From the NCBI RefSeq assembly GCF_006439395.2, contig NZ_CP083950.1:5755001-5819000 (forward strand): a stretch of 64,000 nt of DNA. The letters are read 5' to 3'. Source of the stretch: Mesorhizobium sp. B4-1-4. Its GTDB lineage: Bacteria > Pseudomonadota > Alphaproteobacteria > Rhizobiales > Rhizobiaceae. The notes beneath the pieces were generated by a model. That model ran no database searches, had not been told where the DNA came from, and worked only from the letters and a program-made list of their open reading frames with translations. Below are positions 25,320-34,779 of this stretch, in pieces (position 1 is the stretch's first letter; the number at the start of each line of letters is the position of its first letter). The translations under genes were made by a program, and so were the position numbers.

Positions 25320-26236
25320 GCGCCGAGGCGATCCAGAGCCGTCGCGACTGGCTGCTCAGCGAGCGGCCGGCCTCCCGCATGCAGGCAAGGTTCGGCCGCG
25401 CCTATGTCGCATGGCGGCGCTTTTCCGCCAATCGGCTGGCCTTTGTCGGCCTGCTGATCATCATCGCGCTGCTGGTCATTGCCGCTCTTGCCGGCGTGCT
25501 GGCGCCCTATTCGCCGACTGTCGGCGACCTGAAGAACGCGCGGCTGCTGGCGCCGAGCGCGCAGCACTGGTTCGGCACCGACGACCTTGGCCGCGACATC
25601 TATTCGCGCATCCTCTACGGCTCGCGCTGGACGCTCTATGTGGTCATTCTGGTCGCCATCATCGCCGCCCCGATCGGTCTTCTCGTCGGCACCGTCGCCG
25701 GCTATGCCGGCGGCTGGACCGATGCCATCCTGATGCGCATCACCGATATCTTCCTCGCTTTCCCCAAGCTGATCCTGGCGCTGGCCTTTGTCGCCGCCCT
25801 CGGCCCCGGCATCGAGAATGCGGTGCTTGCCATCGCCATCACGTCCTGGCCACCCTATGCGCGCATCGCGCGTGCCGAAACGCTGACCGTGCGCAACTCC
25901 GACTACATCAAGGCGGTGCAGCTGATGGGCGCGTCGCCCGCCCGCATCGTGCTGCGCCACATCATGCCGCTCTGCATCTCCTCGCTGATCATTCGTGTGA
26001 CGCTCGATATGGCCGGCATCATCCTCACCGCCGCCGGCCTCGGCTTCCTCGGCCTCGGCGCGCAGCCGCCGCTGCCCGAATGGGGCACCATGATCGCCTC
26101 GGGCCGCCGCTTCGTGCTCGACCAATGGTGGGTGGCCGGCGCGCCGGGCTTCGCGATCCTCATCGTCAGCCTCGGCTTCAACCTGCTTGGCGATGGCCTG
26201 CGCGACGCGCTCGATCCCCGCAGCGGTGACCAATGA
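25316..26236 (+). CDS. ABC importer permease, DppC type
   Basis: 306 residues from the ATG at 25316, which overlaps the previous stop (ATGA). It has the N-terminal OppC helix (about 40-62), the GTDDLGRDIYSRILYGSR signature of the family near residue 86, and the coupling loop SDYIKAVQLMGASPARI. The longer open frame upstream overlaps dppB-type sequence and is a shadow. It pairs with the DppB-type subunit. Confidence 0.93.
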   Translation: MSAEAIQSRRDWLLSERPASRMQARFGRAYVAWRRFSANRLAFVGLLIIIALLVIAALAGVLAPYSPTVGDLKNARLLAPSAQHWFGTDDLGRDIYSRILYGSRWTLYVVILVAIIAAPIGLLVGTVAGYAGGWTDAILMRITDIFLAFPKLILALAFVAALGPGIENAVLAIAITSWPPYARIARAETLTVRNSDYIKAVQLMGASPARIVLRHIMPLCISSLIIRVTLDMAGIILTAAGLGFLGLGAQPPLPEWGTMIASGRRFVLDQWWVAGAPGFAILIVSLGFNLLGDGLRDALDPRSGDQ

Positions 26237-27066
26237 GCGCCCTTCTCGACGTCGAGGACCTGCGCGTCACCTTCCCGACCCGCACTGGGCTGATCGAGGC
26301 GGTGCGTGGCGTTTCATTCTCGCTTGGCCGCGAACGCCTCGGCATCGTCGGCGAGTCCGGCTCGGGCAAGTCGCAGACGGGCCGCGCCATCATGGGCCTG
26401 ACGCCGCCGCAGGCCCGGATATCGGCCGGCAAATTGGCCTTCGACGGCATCGACCTGCTCGGCATCTCGCCGCGCGAACGCCGGGCGCTACGAGGCAACC
26501 GCATCGCCATGATCCTGCAGGATCCGAAATATTCGCTCGATCCGGTGATGAGCATCGGCCGCCAGATCGTCGAGACGCTGCGCACGCACGAGAAGGTCTC
26601 CAAGGCCGAGGCGCGCGAGCGGGCGCTGGCCATGCTGGAGGCCGTACAGATCCGGGATCCCAAGCGCGTTTTCGACCTGCATCCGCACGAAGTCTCCGGC
26701 GGCATGGGCCAGCGCGCCATGATCGCCATGATGCTGATTGCGGGACCCGAGCTGATGATCGCCGACGAGCCGACTTCGGCGCTCGACGTCACCGTGCAAC
26801 TCGACGTGCTCAACATCCTCGATAAGCTGGTCAGCGAGCGCGGCATGGGGCTGATCTTCATCTCGCACGATCTGCGCCTGGTCTCGTCTTTCTGCGACCG
26901 CGTCGTCGTGATGTATGCCGGCAAAGTGGTCGAGCAGTTGAAGGCCTCGGAGCTGCGTGAGGCCCAGCATCCCTATACGCGCGGCCTGCTCAATTGCATG
27001 CCGCGGATCGGCTTCGAGCGCCATCCCTTGCCGGTGCTCGACCGCAAGCCGGAGTGGGCGGCATGA
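26233..27066 (+). CDS. ABC importer ATPase, DppD type
   Basis: 277 residues. Walker A GESGSGKS at about 39-46, signature VSGGMGQR near residue 155, Walker B LMIADEP followed by TSALD, and H-loop ISHDLRL. Note that the signature reads SGGMGQ rather than the canonical SGGQ, which is common in DppD-type subunits. It overlaps both neighbours by 4 bases. The C-terminal oligopeptide extension is short. Confidence 0.92.
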   Translation: MSALLDVEDLRVTFPTRTGLIEAVRGVSFSLGRERLGIVGESGSGKSQTGRAIMGLTPPQARISAGKLAFDGIDLLGISPRERRALRGNRIAMILQDPKYSLDPVMSIGRQIVETLRTHEKVSKAEARERALAMLEAVQIRDPKRVFDLHPHEVSGGMGQRAMIAMMLIAGPELMIADEPTSALDVTVQLDVLNILDKLVSERGMGLIFISHDLRLVSSFCDRVVVMYAGKVVEQLKASELREAQHPYTRGLLNCMPRIGFERHPLPVLDRKPEWAA

Positions 27067-27809
27067 CGTCAGCGATTGCCGTCGACAGGCTGGAGGTGAT
27101 CTTCGACCGCTTTCGCGCGCTGAAGGGCGTCAGCCTGGAGGTCAGGGAAGGAGAGTCCTATGGGCTTGTCGGCGAAAGCGGCTCCGGCAAGTCGACATTG
27201 CTAAGAGCGATTGCCGGCCTCGCACCGGTCTCCTCCGGCAGCATCGCCGTCAACGGCAAGACGCTCGGCGCGCGCCGCGACAAGGCTTTTTACCGCGAAG
27301 TGCAGATGGTTTTTCAAGACCCATATGGCTCGCTGCATCCGCGCCAGACCGTCGACCGCCTGCTGCAGGAGCCGCTTGCCATCCACGGCTTCGCCGACGG
27401 CGAAAAGCGCATCGAACGCGCGCTGGACGAAGTCGGGCTCGGCAACGGTTTTCGCTTCCGCTACGCGCACCAGCTCTCGGGCGGCCAACGCCAACGTGTC
27501 GCCATTGCCCGCGCGCTGATCCTTGAACCCTCGATCCTCCTGCTCGACGAGCCGACCTCGGCGCTCGACGCCTCGGTGCAGGCCGAAGTGCTGAACCTGC
27601 TCGAAGAGGTGCGACGGCGGCGCAAGCTCACCTTCCTGATGGTCAGCCACGACCTCGCCATCATCACCCATATGTGCGAGCGGCTGATGGTGATGCAGAA
27701 CGGCGAGGCGGTGGAGACGCTGACCGCCAGCCAGTTGATCGGCCACCGCGTGAATGCGGACTATACGCGGAATTTGCTCAGGGCGAGCGAGGGGTTTGTG
27801 CGGGCCTGA
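27063..27809 (+). CDS. ABC importer ATPase, DppF type
   Basis: 248 residues from the ATG at 27063, overlapping the previous stop. Walker A GESGSGKST near residue 38, Q-loop VFQDPYGSLHPRQTV, signature LSGGQRQR near residue 138, Walker B LLLDEPTSALDAS. With 248 residues it is shorter than classical DppF (about 330) because the C-terminal peptide-transporter extension is missing. Last gene of the operon, converging on the RND permease gene 27 bases away. Confidence 0.92.
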   Translation: MTSAIAVDRLEVIFDRFRALKGVSLEVREGESYGLVGESGSGKSTLLRAIAGLAPVSSGSIAVNGKTLGARRDKAFYREVQMVFQDPYGSLHPRQTVDRLLQEPLAIHGFADGEKRIERALDEVGLGNGFRFRYAHQLSGGQRQRVAIARALILEPSILLLDEPTSALDASVQAEVLNLLEEVRRRRKLTFLMVSHDLAIITHMCERLMVMQNGEAVETLTASQLIGHRVNADYTRNLLRASEGFVRA

Positions 27810-27836
27810 CGTTATCGCTGACGCCGAGTTCCCGCC

Positions 27837-30800
27837 TTAGACTGCTCCACCTTCGGGCACCGTTTCCCCTTGTACGCCGTTGCCTTCGGGCTCACGCTTC
27901 GGCTCCTTGATGCGGAACCACGTCACATAAAGCGCCGGCAGGAACAGCAGCGTGATCGCGGTACCCGCGATGATGCCGCCCATCATGGCGTAGGCCATCG
28001 GACCCCAGAACACTTCGCGCGCGATAGGGATCAGCGCCAGGCTGGCCGCGGCCGCGGTCAGCGCGATCGGCCGCATGCGGTGCTCGGTGGCTTCGATGAC
28101 GGCCGTCCACCGGTCCTTGCCCTCGGTCACGAGGTCCTCGATCTGCACGATCAGGATGACCGAGTTGCGGATCAGGATGCCGATCAGCGCCAGGACGCCG
28201 AGGATGGCGACGAAGCCGAGCGGCGCGCCGCTCGGCACCAGGGCCGCCACCACGCCGATCAGGCCCAGCGGCGCCACCGCCACCACCAGGAACAGGCGCT
28301 GGAAGCTCTGCAACTGGACCATCAGGATCGTCGCCATCACGAACAGCATCAACGGCACAACCGCCGCGATCGGTCCCTGGCTCTTGGCGCTTTCCTCGAC
28401 CGAGCCCGCCGTTTCGACCGAGTAACCCGGCGGCAGCTTGGTGATGAAGGCGTCGACCGACGGCTTGAGTTCGTTGACCACGGTTGCCGGCAACGCGTCG
28501 CCGACCAGGCCGGCGCGCACCGTGATGGTCGGGATGCGGTCGCGACGCCACACCGTCGGCTGTTCGAGGTCGTAGCGGAAGTTGGCGACCGCCGCGAGCG
28601 GGATCGCCTCGCCGGTGCTGGTCGGCAGCTGCATGTTTTGCAATGTCTCGATCGAGCCGCGCTCGGCCTCGCGTGATCGTGCCACGACATTGATCAGGTA
28701 GGTGGCGTCGCGCACCTGGGTGATCGTGGCGCCGCCGACCGTGCTGTTCAGCGCGCTGGCGATGTCGGAAGAGGTGATGCCGAGCTGGCGCGCCTTGTCC
28801 TGCAGCACGTCGACCCTCAGCACACGCTGCGGTTCGTTCCAGTCGAAGGTCGGCGCGGCGAGCTTCGGATTGACCGAGATGAGGCCGGCGAAGTGTTGCG
28901 CCAGTTCTCGCACCGTCTGGATGTCGGGTCCGCCGACGCGGTACTGGACAGGACGGCCGACCGGCGGTCCGAGTTCGAGCAGCTTGACGAAGGCGTCGGT
29001 GCCGACGAATTCCTCGCGCAGCAGCTTCTCCAGCGCGGCCTTGACCCGGTTGCGGGCTTCGATGCTCTTGGTGACGATCACGGTCTGGCCGAAATAGGGG
29101 TTGCCCGGCTGCACGTCATAGGCCAGCACGAAGCGCACCGCGCCCTGGCCGATATAGGACGAGAAATGGTCGATGTCTGGATTGCCGACCAGCGCCCGCT
29201 GCTCGAACCGCTCCATCTGGTCGCGCGTATCGGCGATCGACGCGTTCTGCGGCAGGTTCCAGTCGACGACCAGCTCCGGCCGGTCGGATGGCGGGAAGAA
29301 CTGCTGCTGGACGAGACCGAAACCGGCGATCGAAGCGGCGAAGAGAAGCACCGTGACGATGATGGTCAGCCAGTGGCGGCGCACCGAGCCGACAAGGACC
29401 CTTCGAAACAGCGACGTGAGGCGGCCGGGCTTGTCGTGGTGCTTGGCCTTCATCGTCGCCGGCAGGATGGTGACGCCAAGCAGTGGCGCAAACAGCACCG
29501 CCACGATCCATGACACCAGCAGCGACACGGCGATGACGACGAACAGCGTGAAGGTGTATTCGCCGGCGGCGCTGTTGTTGAGGCCGATCGGGATGAAGCC
29601 GGCAACCGTCACCAGCGTCCCGGTCAGCATCGGGAAGGCGGTCGATGTGTAGACATAGGTCGCCGCCTTGCGCAGATTGTCGCCCCCTTCGAGCCTCGCC
29701 ACCATCATCTCGACCGCGATCATCGCGTCGTCGACCAAGAGCCCAAGCGCGATGATCAGCGCGCCCAGCGAAATGCGCTGCAGCGATATGCCGAGATATT
29801 CCATAACGGTGAAGGTGATGGCCAGCACCAGCGGGATCGACAGCGCCACCACGAAGCCGGCGCGCATGCCGAGGCTGATGAACGACACCGCGAGCACGAT
29901 GGCGACCGCCTCGAACAGCGCGCGGGTGAACCCTGAAACCGCTTCCTCGACGATGACAGGCTGGTCGGCAACCAGATGCACGCCGACGCCGACCGGCAGG
30001 TCGGCCAGCACCTTGTTCATCTCCTCATGCAGCGCCTCGCCGAATTGCAGCAGGTTGGCGTTGGGTTTCATGCCGATGGCGAGCCCGATCGCGTCCTGGC
30101 CATTGAACCGGAATAGCGCCGTCGGCGGATCGACATAGCCACGTGTGATTGTCGCTACGTCGCTCAGGCGGAAGAAGCGGTCGTTGACGCGCAGGTTGAT
30201 GGCGCGCAGGCTCTCCTCCGAGGTGAACTGGCCGCCGACGCGCACGCTGATGCGCTCCGGGCCGGACTGGATGACACCGGATGGCGTGATTGCGTTCTGC
30301 GCCTGCAGGCTTGCCACGATCGCCTGCTGGTTGAGGCCGAGCGCCGCGATCTGGCGGGTCGAGAATTCGAGATAGATCGCCTCGTCTTGCGCGCCGACCA
30401 GGTCGACCTTGCCGGCATTGGGCACGGTCAGGATTCTGGTTCTGACATCCTCGACATAATCGCGCAGCTGGCGCGGCGTCAGCCCATCCGACGTGAAGGC
30501 GTAGATGTTGCCGTAGACGTCGCCGAAGCGGTCGTTGAAGAATGGTCCCTGCACGCCTTGCGGAAACTGGTTCCGGATGTCGTTCACCATGTTGCGCACC
30601 TCAAGCCAGGTCGGCACGACGTGGCGCGCCCTGGTGGTCGGCTTCAGGTTGACGAAGATGACGGTCTGGCCGGCTGTCGTGACCGATTTGGTGTAGTCGA
30701 GGCTGTCGAGCTCCTCCAGCTTCTTCTCGATGCGGTCGGTCACCTGCCGCACGGTCTCGTTGACCGAGGCGCCTGGCCAGTTGGCCTGGACGATCATCGT

Positions 30801-30938
30801 CTTGATGGTGAAGGCCGGATCTTCCTCGCGGCCGAGATTGAGGTAGGAAAATACGCCGGCCACCACGAAGACCAGCATGAAATACCAGACCAGCGAGCGG
30901 TGGTTGAGCGCCCAGTCGGAGAGGTTGAAGCCTTTCAT
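27837..30938 (-). CDS. RND efflux pump inner-membrane transporter, TriC-like
   Basis: 1033 residues. Starts MKGFNLSDWALNHRSLVWYF and continues with NLGREEDPAFTIKTM, a pattern I associate with Pseudomonas TriC. Twelve membrane helices in two halves with large periplasmic loops; the proton-relay aspartates are in LGLLVDDAMIAVEMM near residue 400. It expels hydrophobic compounds across the envelope using proton motive force. Last gene of an operon with two adaptor genes, overlapping the second by 4 bases. No outer-membrane channel gene is adjacent, so TolC is probably encoded elsewhere. Substrate is inferred from similarity only. Confidence 0.9.
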   Translation of the reverse strand: MKGFNLSDWALNHRSLVWYFMLVFVVAGVFSYLNLGREEDPAFTIKTMIVQANWPGASVNETVRQVTDRIEKKLEELDSLDYTKSVTTAGQTVIFVNLKPTTRARHVVPTWLEVRNMVNDIRNQFPQGVQGPFFNDRFGDVYGNIYAFTSDGLTPRQLRDYVEDVRTRILTVPNAGKVDLVGAQDEAIYLEFSTRQIAALGLNQQAIVASLQAQNAITPSGVIQSGPERISVRVGGQFTSEESLRAINLRVNDRFFRLSDVATITRGYVDPPTALFRFNGQDAIGLAIGMKPNANLLQFGEALHEEMNKVLADLPVGVGVHLVADQPVIVEEAVSGFTRALFEAVAIVLAVSFISLGMRAGFVVALSIPLVLAITFTVMEYLGISLQRISLGALIIALGLLVDDAMIAVEMMVARLEGGDNLRKAATYVYTSTAFPMLTGTLVTVAGFIPIGLNNSAAGEYTFTLFVVIAVSLLVSWIVAVLFAPLLGVTILPATMKAKHHDKPGRLTSLFRRVLVGSVRRHWLTIIVTVLLFAASIAGFGLVQQQFFPPSDRPELVVDWNLPQNASIADTRDQMERFEQRALVGNPDIDHFSSYIGQGAVRFVLAYDVQPGNPYFGQTVIVTKSIEARNRVKAALEKLLREEFVGTDAFVKLLELGPPVGRPVQYRVGGPDIQTVRELAQHFAGLISVNPKLAAPTFDWNEPQRVLRVDVLQDKARQLGITSSDIASALNSTVGGATITQVRDATYLINVVARSREAERGSIETLQNMQLPTSTGEAIPLAAVANFRYDLEQPTVWRRDRIPTITVRAGLVGDALPATVVNELKPSVDAFITKLPPGYSVETAGSVEESAKSQGPIAAVVPLMLFVMATILMVQLQSFQRLFLVVAVAPLGLIGVVAALVPSGAPLGFVAILGVLALIGILIRNSVILIVQIEDLVTEGKDRWTAVIEATEHRMRPIALTAAAASLALIPIAREVFWGPMAYAMMGGIIAGTAITLLFLPALYVTWFRIKEPKREPEGNGVQGETVPEGGAV

Positions 30939-32014
30939 GAGGCCCCTCCCTCGGGCACCTTCACTTTCTGACCTTCGCTCAGGCTGTGGACACCCGCGGT
31001 GACGACACGCATGCCGGCTTCAAGCCCCTCGGCAACGGTGAAGGTGCCGCCATTCTTCGATGCGAGCTTGATGTCGCGCGCGCTCACGCTCGATGTTTGC
31101 GGATCGACGATCCACACTTTCTCGGCGCCGTCTTTTTCGAGGAGTGCCGACATGGGCAGTTCGATCGTCGGCGCCACCTTGGTCACGCGGGTTGCCGTCA
31201 CCGTCGAGCCGAGCCGGAACGCCTGCGGCGGATTGGTCAGCGTCAGTCGCACGCGCCGGGTGCGGGTCGCCCCCTCGGCCTGCGGCGCGATCTCGCGCAG
31301 CTTGGCCCCCGTCTGGATCGTCGGCAGCGATTGCAGGATGACCTGGAATGGCGTGCCGGCGGAGAGATCGCCGGTCAACTGGTCGGGAATATCGACCACG
31401 GCCTCGCGCAGGTCCGAGCGCGCCACGGTGACGACCGTCTGCCCGGGTGAAACCGTCTGGCCGACCTCGGCGCCGACGGCGGTGACGACGCCGTCGAAAT
31501 CAGAGAACAGCCTGGCATAGCCGAGCTGCTCCTGCGATTTGGCCAGCGAGGCCTTGGCCCGCTCGACACTCGCCTCGGCCGCTTTCCTGGCCTGCTGCGC
31601 GGCATCGAAGACGGACTGCGAGGTGTTGGCCGAGGCAAGCAGCTGGCGCTGGCGCTCCTCGCTGGCAGCGGCATTGGCGAACTGTGCCTCGGCGTTGGAG
31701 AGCTCCGCCTTGGCCGCTTGCACCGCCAGCTCCAGCGCGGTGGGGTCGAGCGCGGCAATCGTCGTGCCCTTGCTGACGATGTCGCCGACCTTGACGTCGC
31801 GCGAGACAACCCGGCCGAGCAGGCGGAAGGCAAGATCCGCGCTGACCTGAGGCTCGACCGAGCCGGCGAAGCCGAAGGTCTGGGTGGTGCGCGGCTCGAT
31901 CACGACCGACAGCACCGGCCGGATGATCTCCGGCGGCTTTTCGTCCGACTTCGAGCAGGCGCCAAGCGCGCCAAGCGCAAACAGGCCAAGCAGGATGCGT
32001 ACCAGCCGGTTCAT
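30935..32014 (-). CDS. RND efflux periplasmic adaptor lipoprotein (second adaptor, TriB-like)
   Basis: 359 residues with lipobox LGAC (Cys20). The membrane-fusion protein layout is visible: barrel-sandwich strands (GRVVSRDVKVGDIVSKGTTI), an alpha-hairpin of about 75 residues rich in Ala, Glu and Gln, the second lipoyl half (FDGVVTAVGAEVGQTVSPGQ), then beta-barrel and membrane-proximal domains. It joins the RND pump to the outer-membrane channel. It overlaps the first adaptor and the pump gene by 4 bases each. Confidence 0.9.
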   Translation of the reverse strand: MNRLVRILLGLFALGALGACSKSDEKPPEIIRPVLSVVIEPRTTQTFGFAGSVEPQVSADLAFRLLGRVVSRDVKVGDIVSKGTTIAALDPTALELAVQAAKAELSNAEAQFANAAASEERQRQLLASANTSQSVFDAAQQARKAAEASVERAKASLAKSQEQLGYARLFSDFDGVVTAVGAEVGQTVSPGQTVVTVARSDLREAVVDIPDQLTGDLSAGTPFQVILQSLPTIQTGAKLREIAPQAEGATRTRRVRLTLTNPPQAFRLGSTVTATRVTKVAPTIELPMSALLEKDGAEKVWIVDPQTSSVSARDIKLASKNGGTFTVAEGLEAGMRVVTAGVHSLSEGQKVKVPEGGAS

Positions 32015-33150
32015 TGGCCCGCTCCCGCTATCTCGATCGTCTGGCCAGGACTGAGCAACTGCCCGCCCGCGGTGACGACGCTTTGGCCTTCGCTCAGTCC
32101 CTTGGCGATGACGACGGTGCCCGAATCGAAAGCCAGCACATCGACCGGCGTCGTCGCAACCGCCTTGGTCGCGGGATCGACGACCCAGACCGCCGGCTTG
32201 CCGGCGCTGGACGTCAGCGCCTGCCAGGGCAACAGGATCGCTCTCGCGGGCTTGGCGCTGACCGAGCCGATGACGGTGGCCCCTAGCGGCATGCCGGCGG
32301 GCGTATAGGGAATGCCGACCTTGACCCGGATCGAACCGGACGCCTGGTCGACCGCCGGCGAAATTTCGCGCACCTTGCCTGTTGCCCTCACCTGCGGATC
32401 GGACAATAGCGTGATCGTCACTGCGGGAGACGTAGGCGTCCTGGCGACCAGCGTCTCCTGCACGTTGAACACGGCGTCCCGGTCGCCGTCCTCGGCTACG
32501 GTGAAGACGGTTTGCGCCGCTTGCACCACCTGGCCGGCTTCGACCTGGCGGGCGGTGATCACGCCGGGGGCGCCAGCCTTGAGTTCGGTGAAGGACAGGT
32601 TTTGCTGCGCGTTGGCGAACGCGCTCTGCGCCGCATCGACGCTGCCTCGCGCCACCTTCAGCGCCTGGTCGGCGGTGTCAAAATCGCGTCTGGTAGTGAA
32701 GCCCTGGGCAAGCAGCGTCTTCTGCCGCGCGAATGTGGCGGCGGCCTGGGTCAGTTGTGCTTGTGCCGCGTCAAGATCGGCCTGCGCGGAACGCAGATCG
32801 GATTCCTGTTCCTGCGGATCGATGCGGGCAAGCACCGCGCCCTGGTCGACATGCTGGCCGACATCGACAAGCCGCTCGGCGACGCGGCCGCCGACCCTGA
32901 ACGACAGATTGTTCAGCGTGCGTGCCGCGATCACTCCCGTCAGCGTGGTTCTCGGCGCATAGTCGGCGAGTGCCACCGTCTCGGTGCGCACCATGATCGG
33001 CAGCTTTTTCGCCGCAGCCTCCTGCTTCTGGCAGCCGGTCAGCAGCAGGGCGACCATACAGGCGAAAAGCGCCGAGGCGACTGGAAAAGACAAAAGGCTG
33101 GAGGTTTTGACCGATGGCGGCGAGACGGAGGATGTCGCGTTCCTGCTCAT
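32011..33150 (-). CDS. RND efflux periplasmic adaptor lipoprotein (first adaptor, TriA-like)
   Basis: 379 residues with lipobox LLTGC near residue 40, after a rather long hydrophilic N-terminus. Same fold as its neighbour: lipoyl half GGRVAERLVDVGQHVDQGAVL, alpha-hairpin, then KAGAPGVITARQVEAGQVV. The two adaptors are clearly different sequences, not a recent duplication. First gene of the operon; the 233 bases upstream are shared with gabT, divergently transcribed, and contain no regulator gene. Confidence 0.9.
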   Translation of the reverse strand: MSRNATSSVSPPSVKTSSLLSFPVASALFACMVALLLTGCQKQEAAAKKLPIMVRTETVALADYAPRTTLTGVIAARTLNNLSFRVGGRVAERLVDVGQHVDQGAVLARIDPQEQESDLRSAQADLDAAQAQLTQAAATFARQKTLLAQGFTTRRDFDTADQALKVARGSVDAAQSAFANAQQNLSFTELKAGAPGVITARQVEAGQVVQAAQTVFTVAEDGDRDAVFNVQETLVARTPTSPAVTITLLSDPQVRATGKVREISPAVDQASGSIRVKVGIPYTPAGMPLGATVIGSVSAKPARAILLPWQALTSSAGKPAVWVVDPATKAVATTPVDVLAFDSGTVVIAKGLSEGQSVVTAGGQLLSPGQTIEIAGAGQ

Positions 33151-33383
33151 GGGCTCCCCTCGACCGCGGACCGCTCGCTGACGCTCGCGGATATCTGGAG
33201 GATAATCGATCGCCGGAAAAAGGAAACCGGTCTTGCCTGCCTATCGCCCGACTGGTTAAGGGCAGGCACCCGCCGGCCGCAGGCCCAATTGCCTGCCGGT
33301 GGTGCCGACTTGAGGAAAACGTGAAATAAGGTCAGAAGACATCTGACCAAACGAGAACGGGCGCCGGCCCGATGAGGGATATT

Positions 33384-34661
33384 ATGAAGAATTCAGCCAT
33401 TTCCGAACGCAAGAACCAGTCGATTTCACGCGGCGTCGGCATGACCACGCAGATCTATGCCGACCGGGCTGAAAATTCGGAGATCTGGGATGTCGAGGGC
33501 CGCCGCTACATCGACTTCTCCTCCGGCATCGCCGTGGTCAATACCGGCCACCGCCATCCCAAGGTAATCGAGGCTGTCAAGGCACAGCTCGACCGCTTCA
33601 CCCATACCTGCCATCAGGTGGTGCCCTATGAAAGCTACGTGCGGCTGGCCGAACGCCTGAACGCCATGCTGCCCGGCAAGTTCGAGAAGAAGACCATCTT
33701 CGTCACCACCGGCGCCGAGGCGGTCGAGAACGCCATCAAGATCGCCCGCAACGCCACCGGCCGCCAGGCCGTCATTGCCTTTGGGGGCGGCTTCCACGGC
33801 CGAACCTTCATGGGCATGGCGCTGACCGGCAAGGTCGTTCCCTACAAGGTCGGCTTCGGCGCCATGCCGGGCGACGTCTACCACGTGCCGTTCCCGGTGC
33901 AGCTGCATGGCGTCTCGGTCGCCGATTCGTTTGCCGCGCTCGACAAGCTGTTCAAGGCCGATGTCGATCCGGCCCGCGTCGCCGCGATCATCATCGAGCC
34001 GGTTCAGGGCGAGGGCGGCTTCTACGATGCGCCGCGTGAGCTCCTGACGGCGCTGCGCAAGCTCTGCGACCAGCATGGAATGCTTCTCATCGCCGATGAA
34101 GTGCAGACCGGCTTTGCCCGCACCGGCAAGATGTTCGCGATGGACCATCACGAGGTCGCTGCCGACATCACCACCATGGCCAAGAGCCTTGCCGGCGGCT
34201 TCCCACTGGCGGCGGTCACCGGCCGCGCCGAGATCATGGATGCGCCCGGCCCTGGTGGGCTCGGCGGCACCTATGGCGGCAGCCCGATCGGCGTCGCCGC
34301 CGCGCATGCGGTTCTCGATGTGATCGAGGACGAAAAGCTGTGCGACCGCGCCAACACGCTGGGTGCGCGGCTGAAGCAGCGCCTTCAGTCGATCCGCGAC
34401 GACGTGCCCGAGATTGTCGACATCCGCGGCCTCGGCTTCATGAACGCGGTCGAGTTCAACGACATCAAGAAGGGCCTGCCCTCGGCCGAGATCGCCAACG
34501 CCGTCCGGCTGAAGGCGCTCGACATGGGGCTGATCCTGCTGACCTGCGGCGTCTATGGCAACGTCATCCGTTTCCTGGCGCCGATCACCATCCAGGACGA
34601 AGTCATGAACGAGGCGCTCGACATTCTGGAAAGCTCGATCCGCGAAGTCTGCGCCGCCTGA
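33384..34661 (+). CDS. gabT: 4-aminobutyrate--2-oxoglutarate transaminase
   Basis: 425 residues. Class III PLP aminotransferase: PLP-phosphate site TTGAEAVENAIK near residue 105, Asp of IADEVQTGFARTG near residue 240, and the Schiff-base lysine in TMAKSLAGGFP near residue 266. It converts GABA to succinate semialdehyde. The ATG at 33384 has GAGGGA 5 bases upstream; the ATG at 33372 in the same frame has none. No gabD is adjacent in the window, so the partner enzyme is elsewhere. It is followed by a palindromic repeat before the convergent FAD reductase. Confidence 0.92.
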   Translation: MKNSAISERKNQSISRGVGMTTQIYADRAENSEIWDVEGRRYIDFSSGIAVVNTGHRHPKVIEAVKAQLDRFTHTCHQVVPYESYVRLAERLNAMLPGKFEKKTIFVTTGAEAVENAIKIARNATGRQAVIAFGGGFHGRTFMGMALTGKVVPYKVGFGAMPGDVYHVPFPVQLHGVSVADSFAALDKLFKADVDPARVAAIIIEPVQGEGGFYDAPRELLTALRKLCDQHGMLLIADEVQTGFARTGKMFAMDHHEVAADITTMAKSLAGGFPLAAVTGRAEIMDAPGPGGLGGTYGGSPIGVAAAHAVLDVIEDEKLCDRANTLGARLKQRLQSIRDDVPEIVDIRGLGFMNAVEFNDIKKGLPSAEIANAVRLKALDMGLILLTCGVYGNVIRFLAPITIQDEVMNEALDILESSIREVCAA

Positions 34662-34668
34662 ACCACTT

Positions 34669-34771
34669 TACCTCTCCTTCGTGGGGAGGTCGGACCGAAG
34701 GTCCGGGTGGGGGGCTTGGCGCCGACCCCACCCCGCTGCTTCGCAGCGACCCTCCCCACAAGCGGGAGAGT
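34669..34771. repeat. Palindromic intergenic repeat between gabT and the FAD reductase
   Basis: Outer arms TTACCTCTCC-TTC-GTGGGGAGG and CCTCCCCAC-AAGC-GGGAGAGTAA are complementary, and each half holds its own small hairpin (CGGACCGAAGGTCCG and GCTGCTTCGCAGC). This is a Mesorhizobium-type repeat. Lying between convergent genes, it may also end both transcripts. Confidence 0.75.
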
Positions 34772-34779
34772 AAGGGCGT

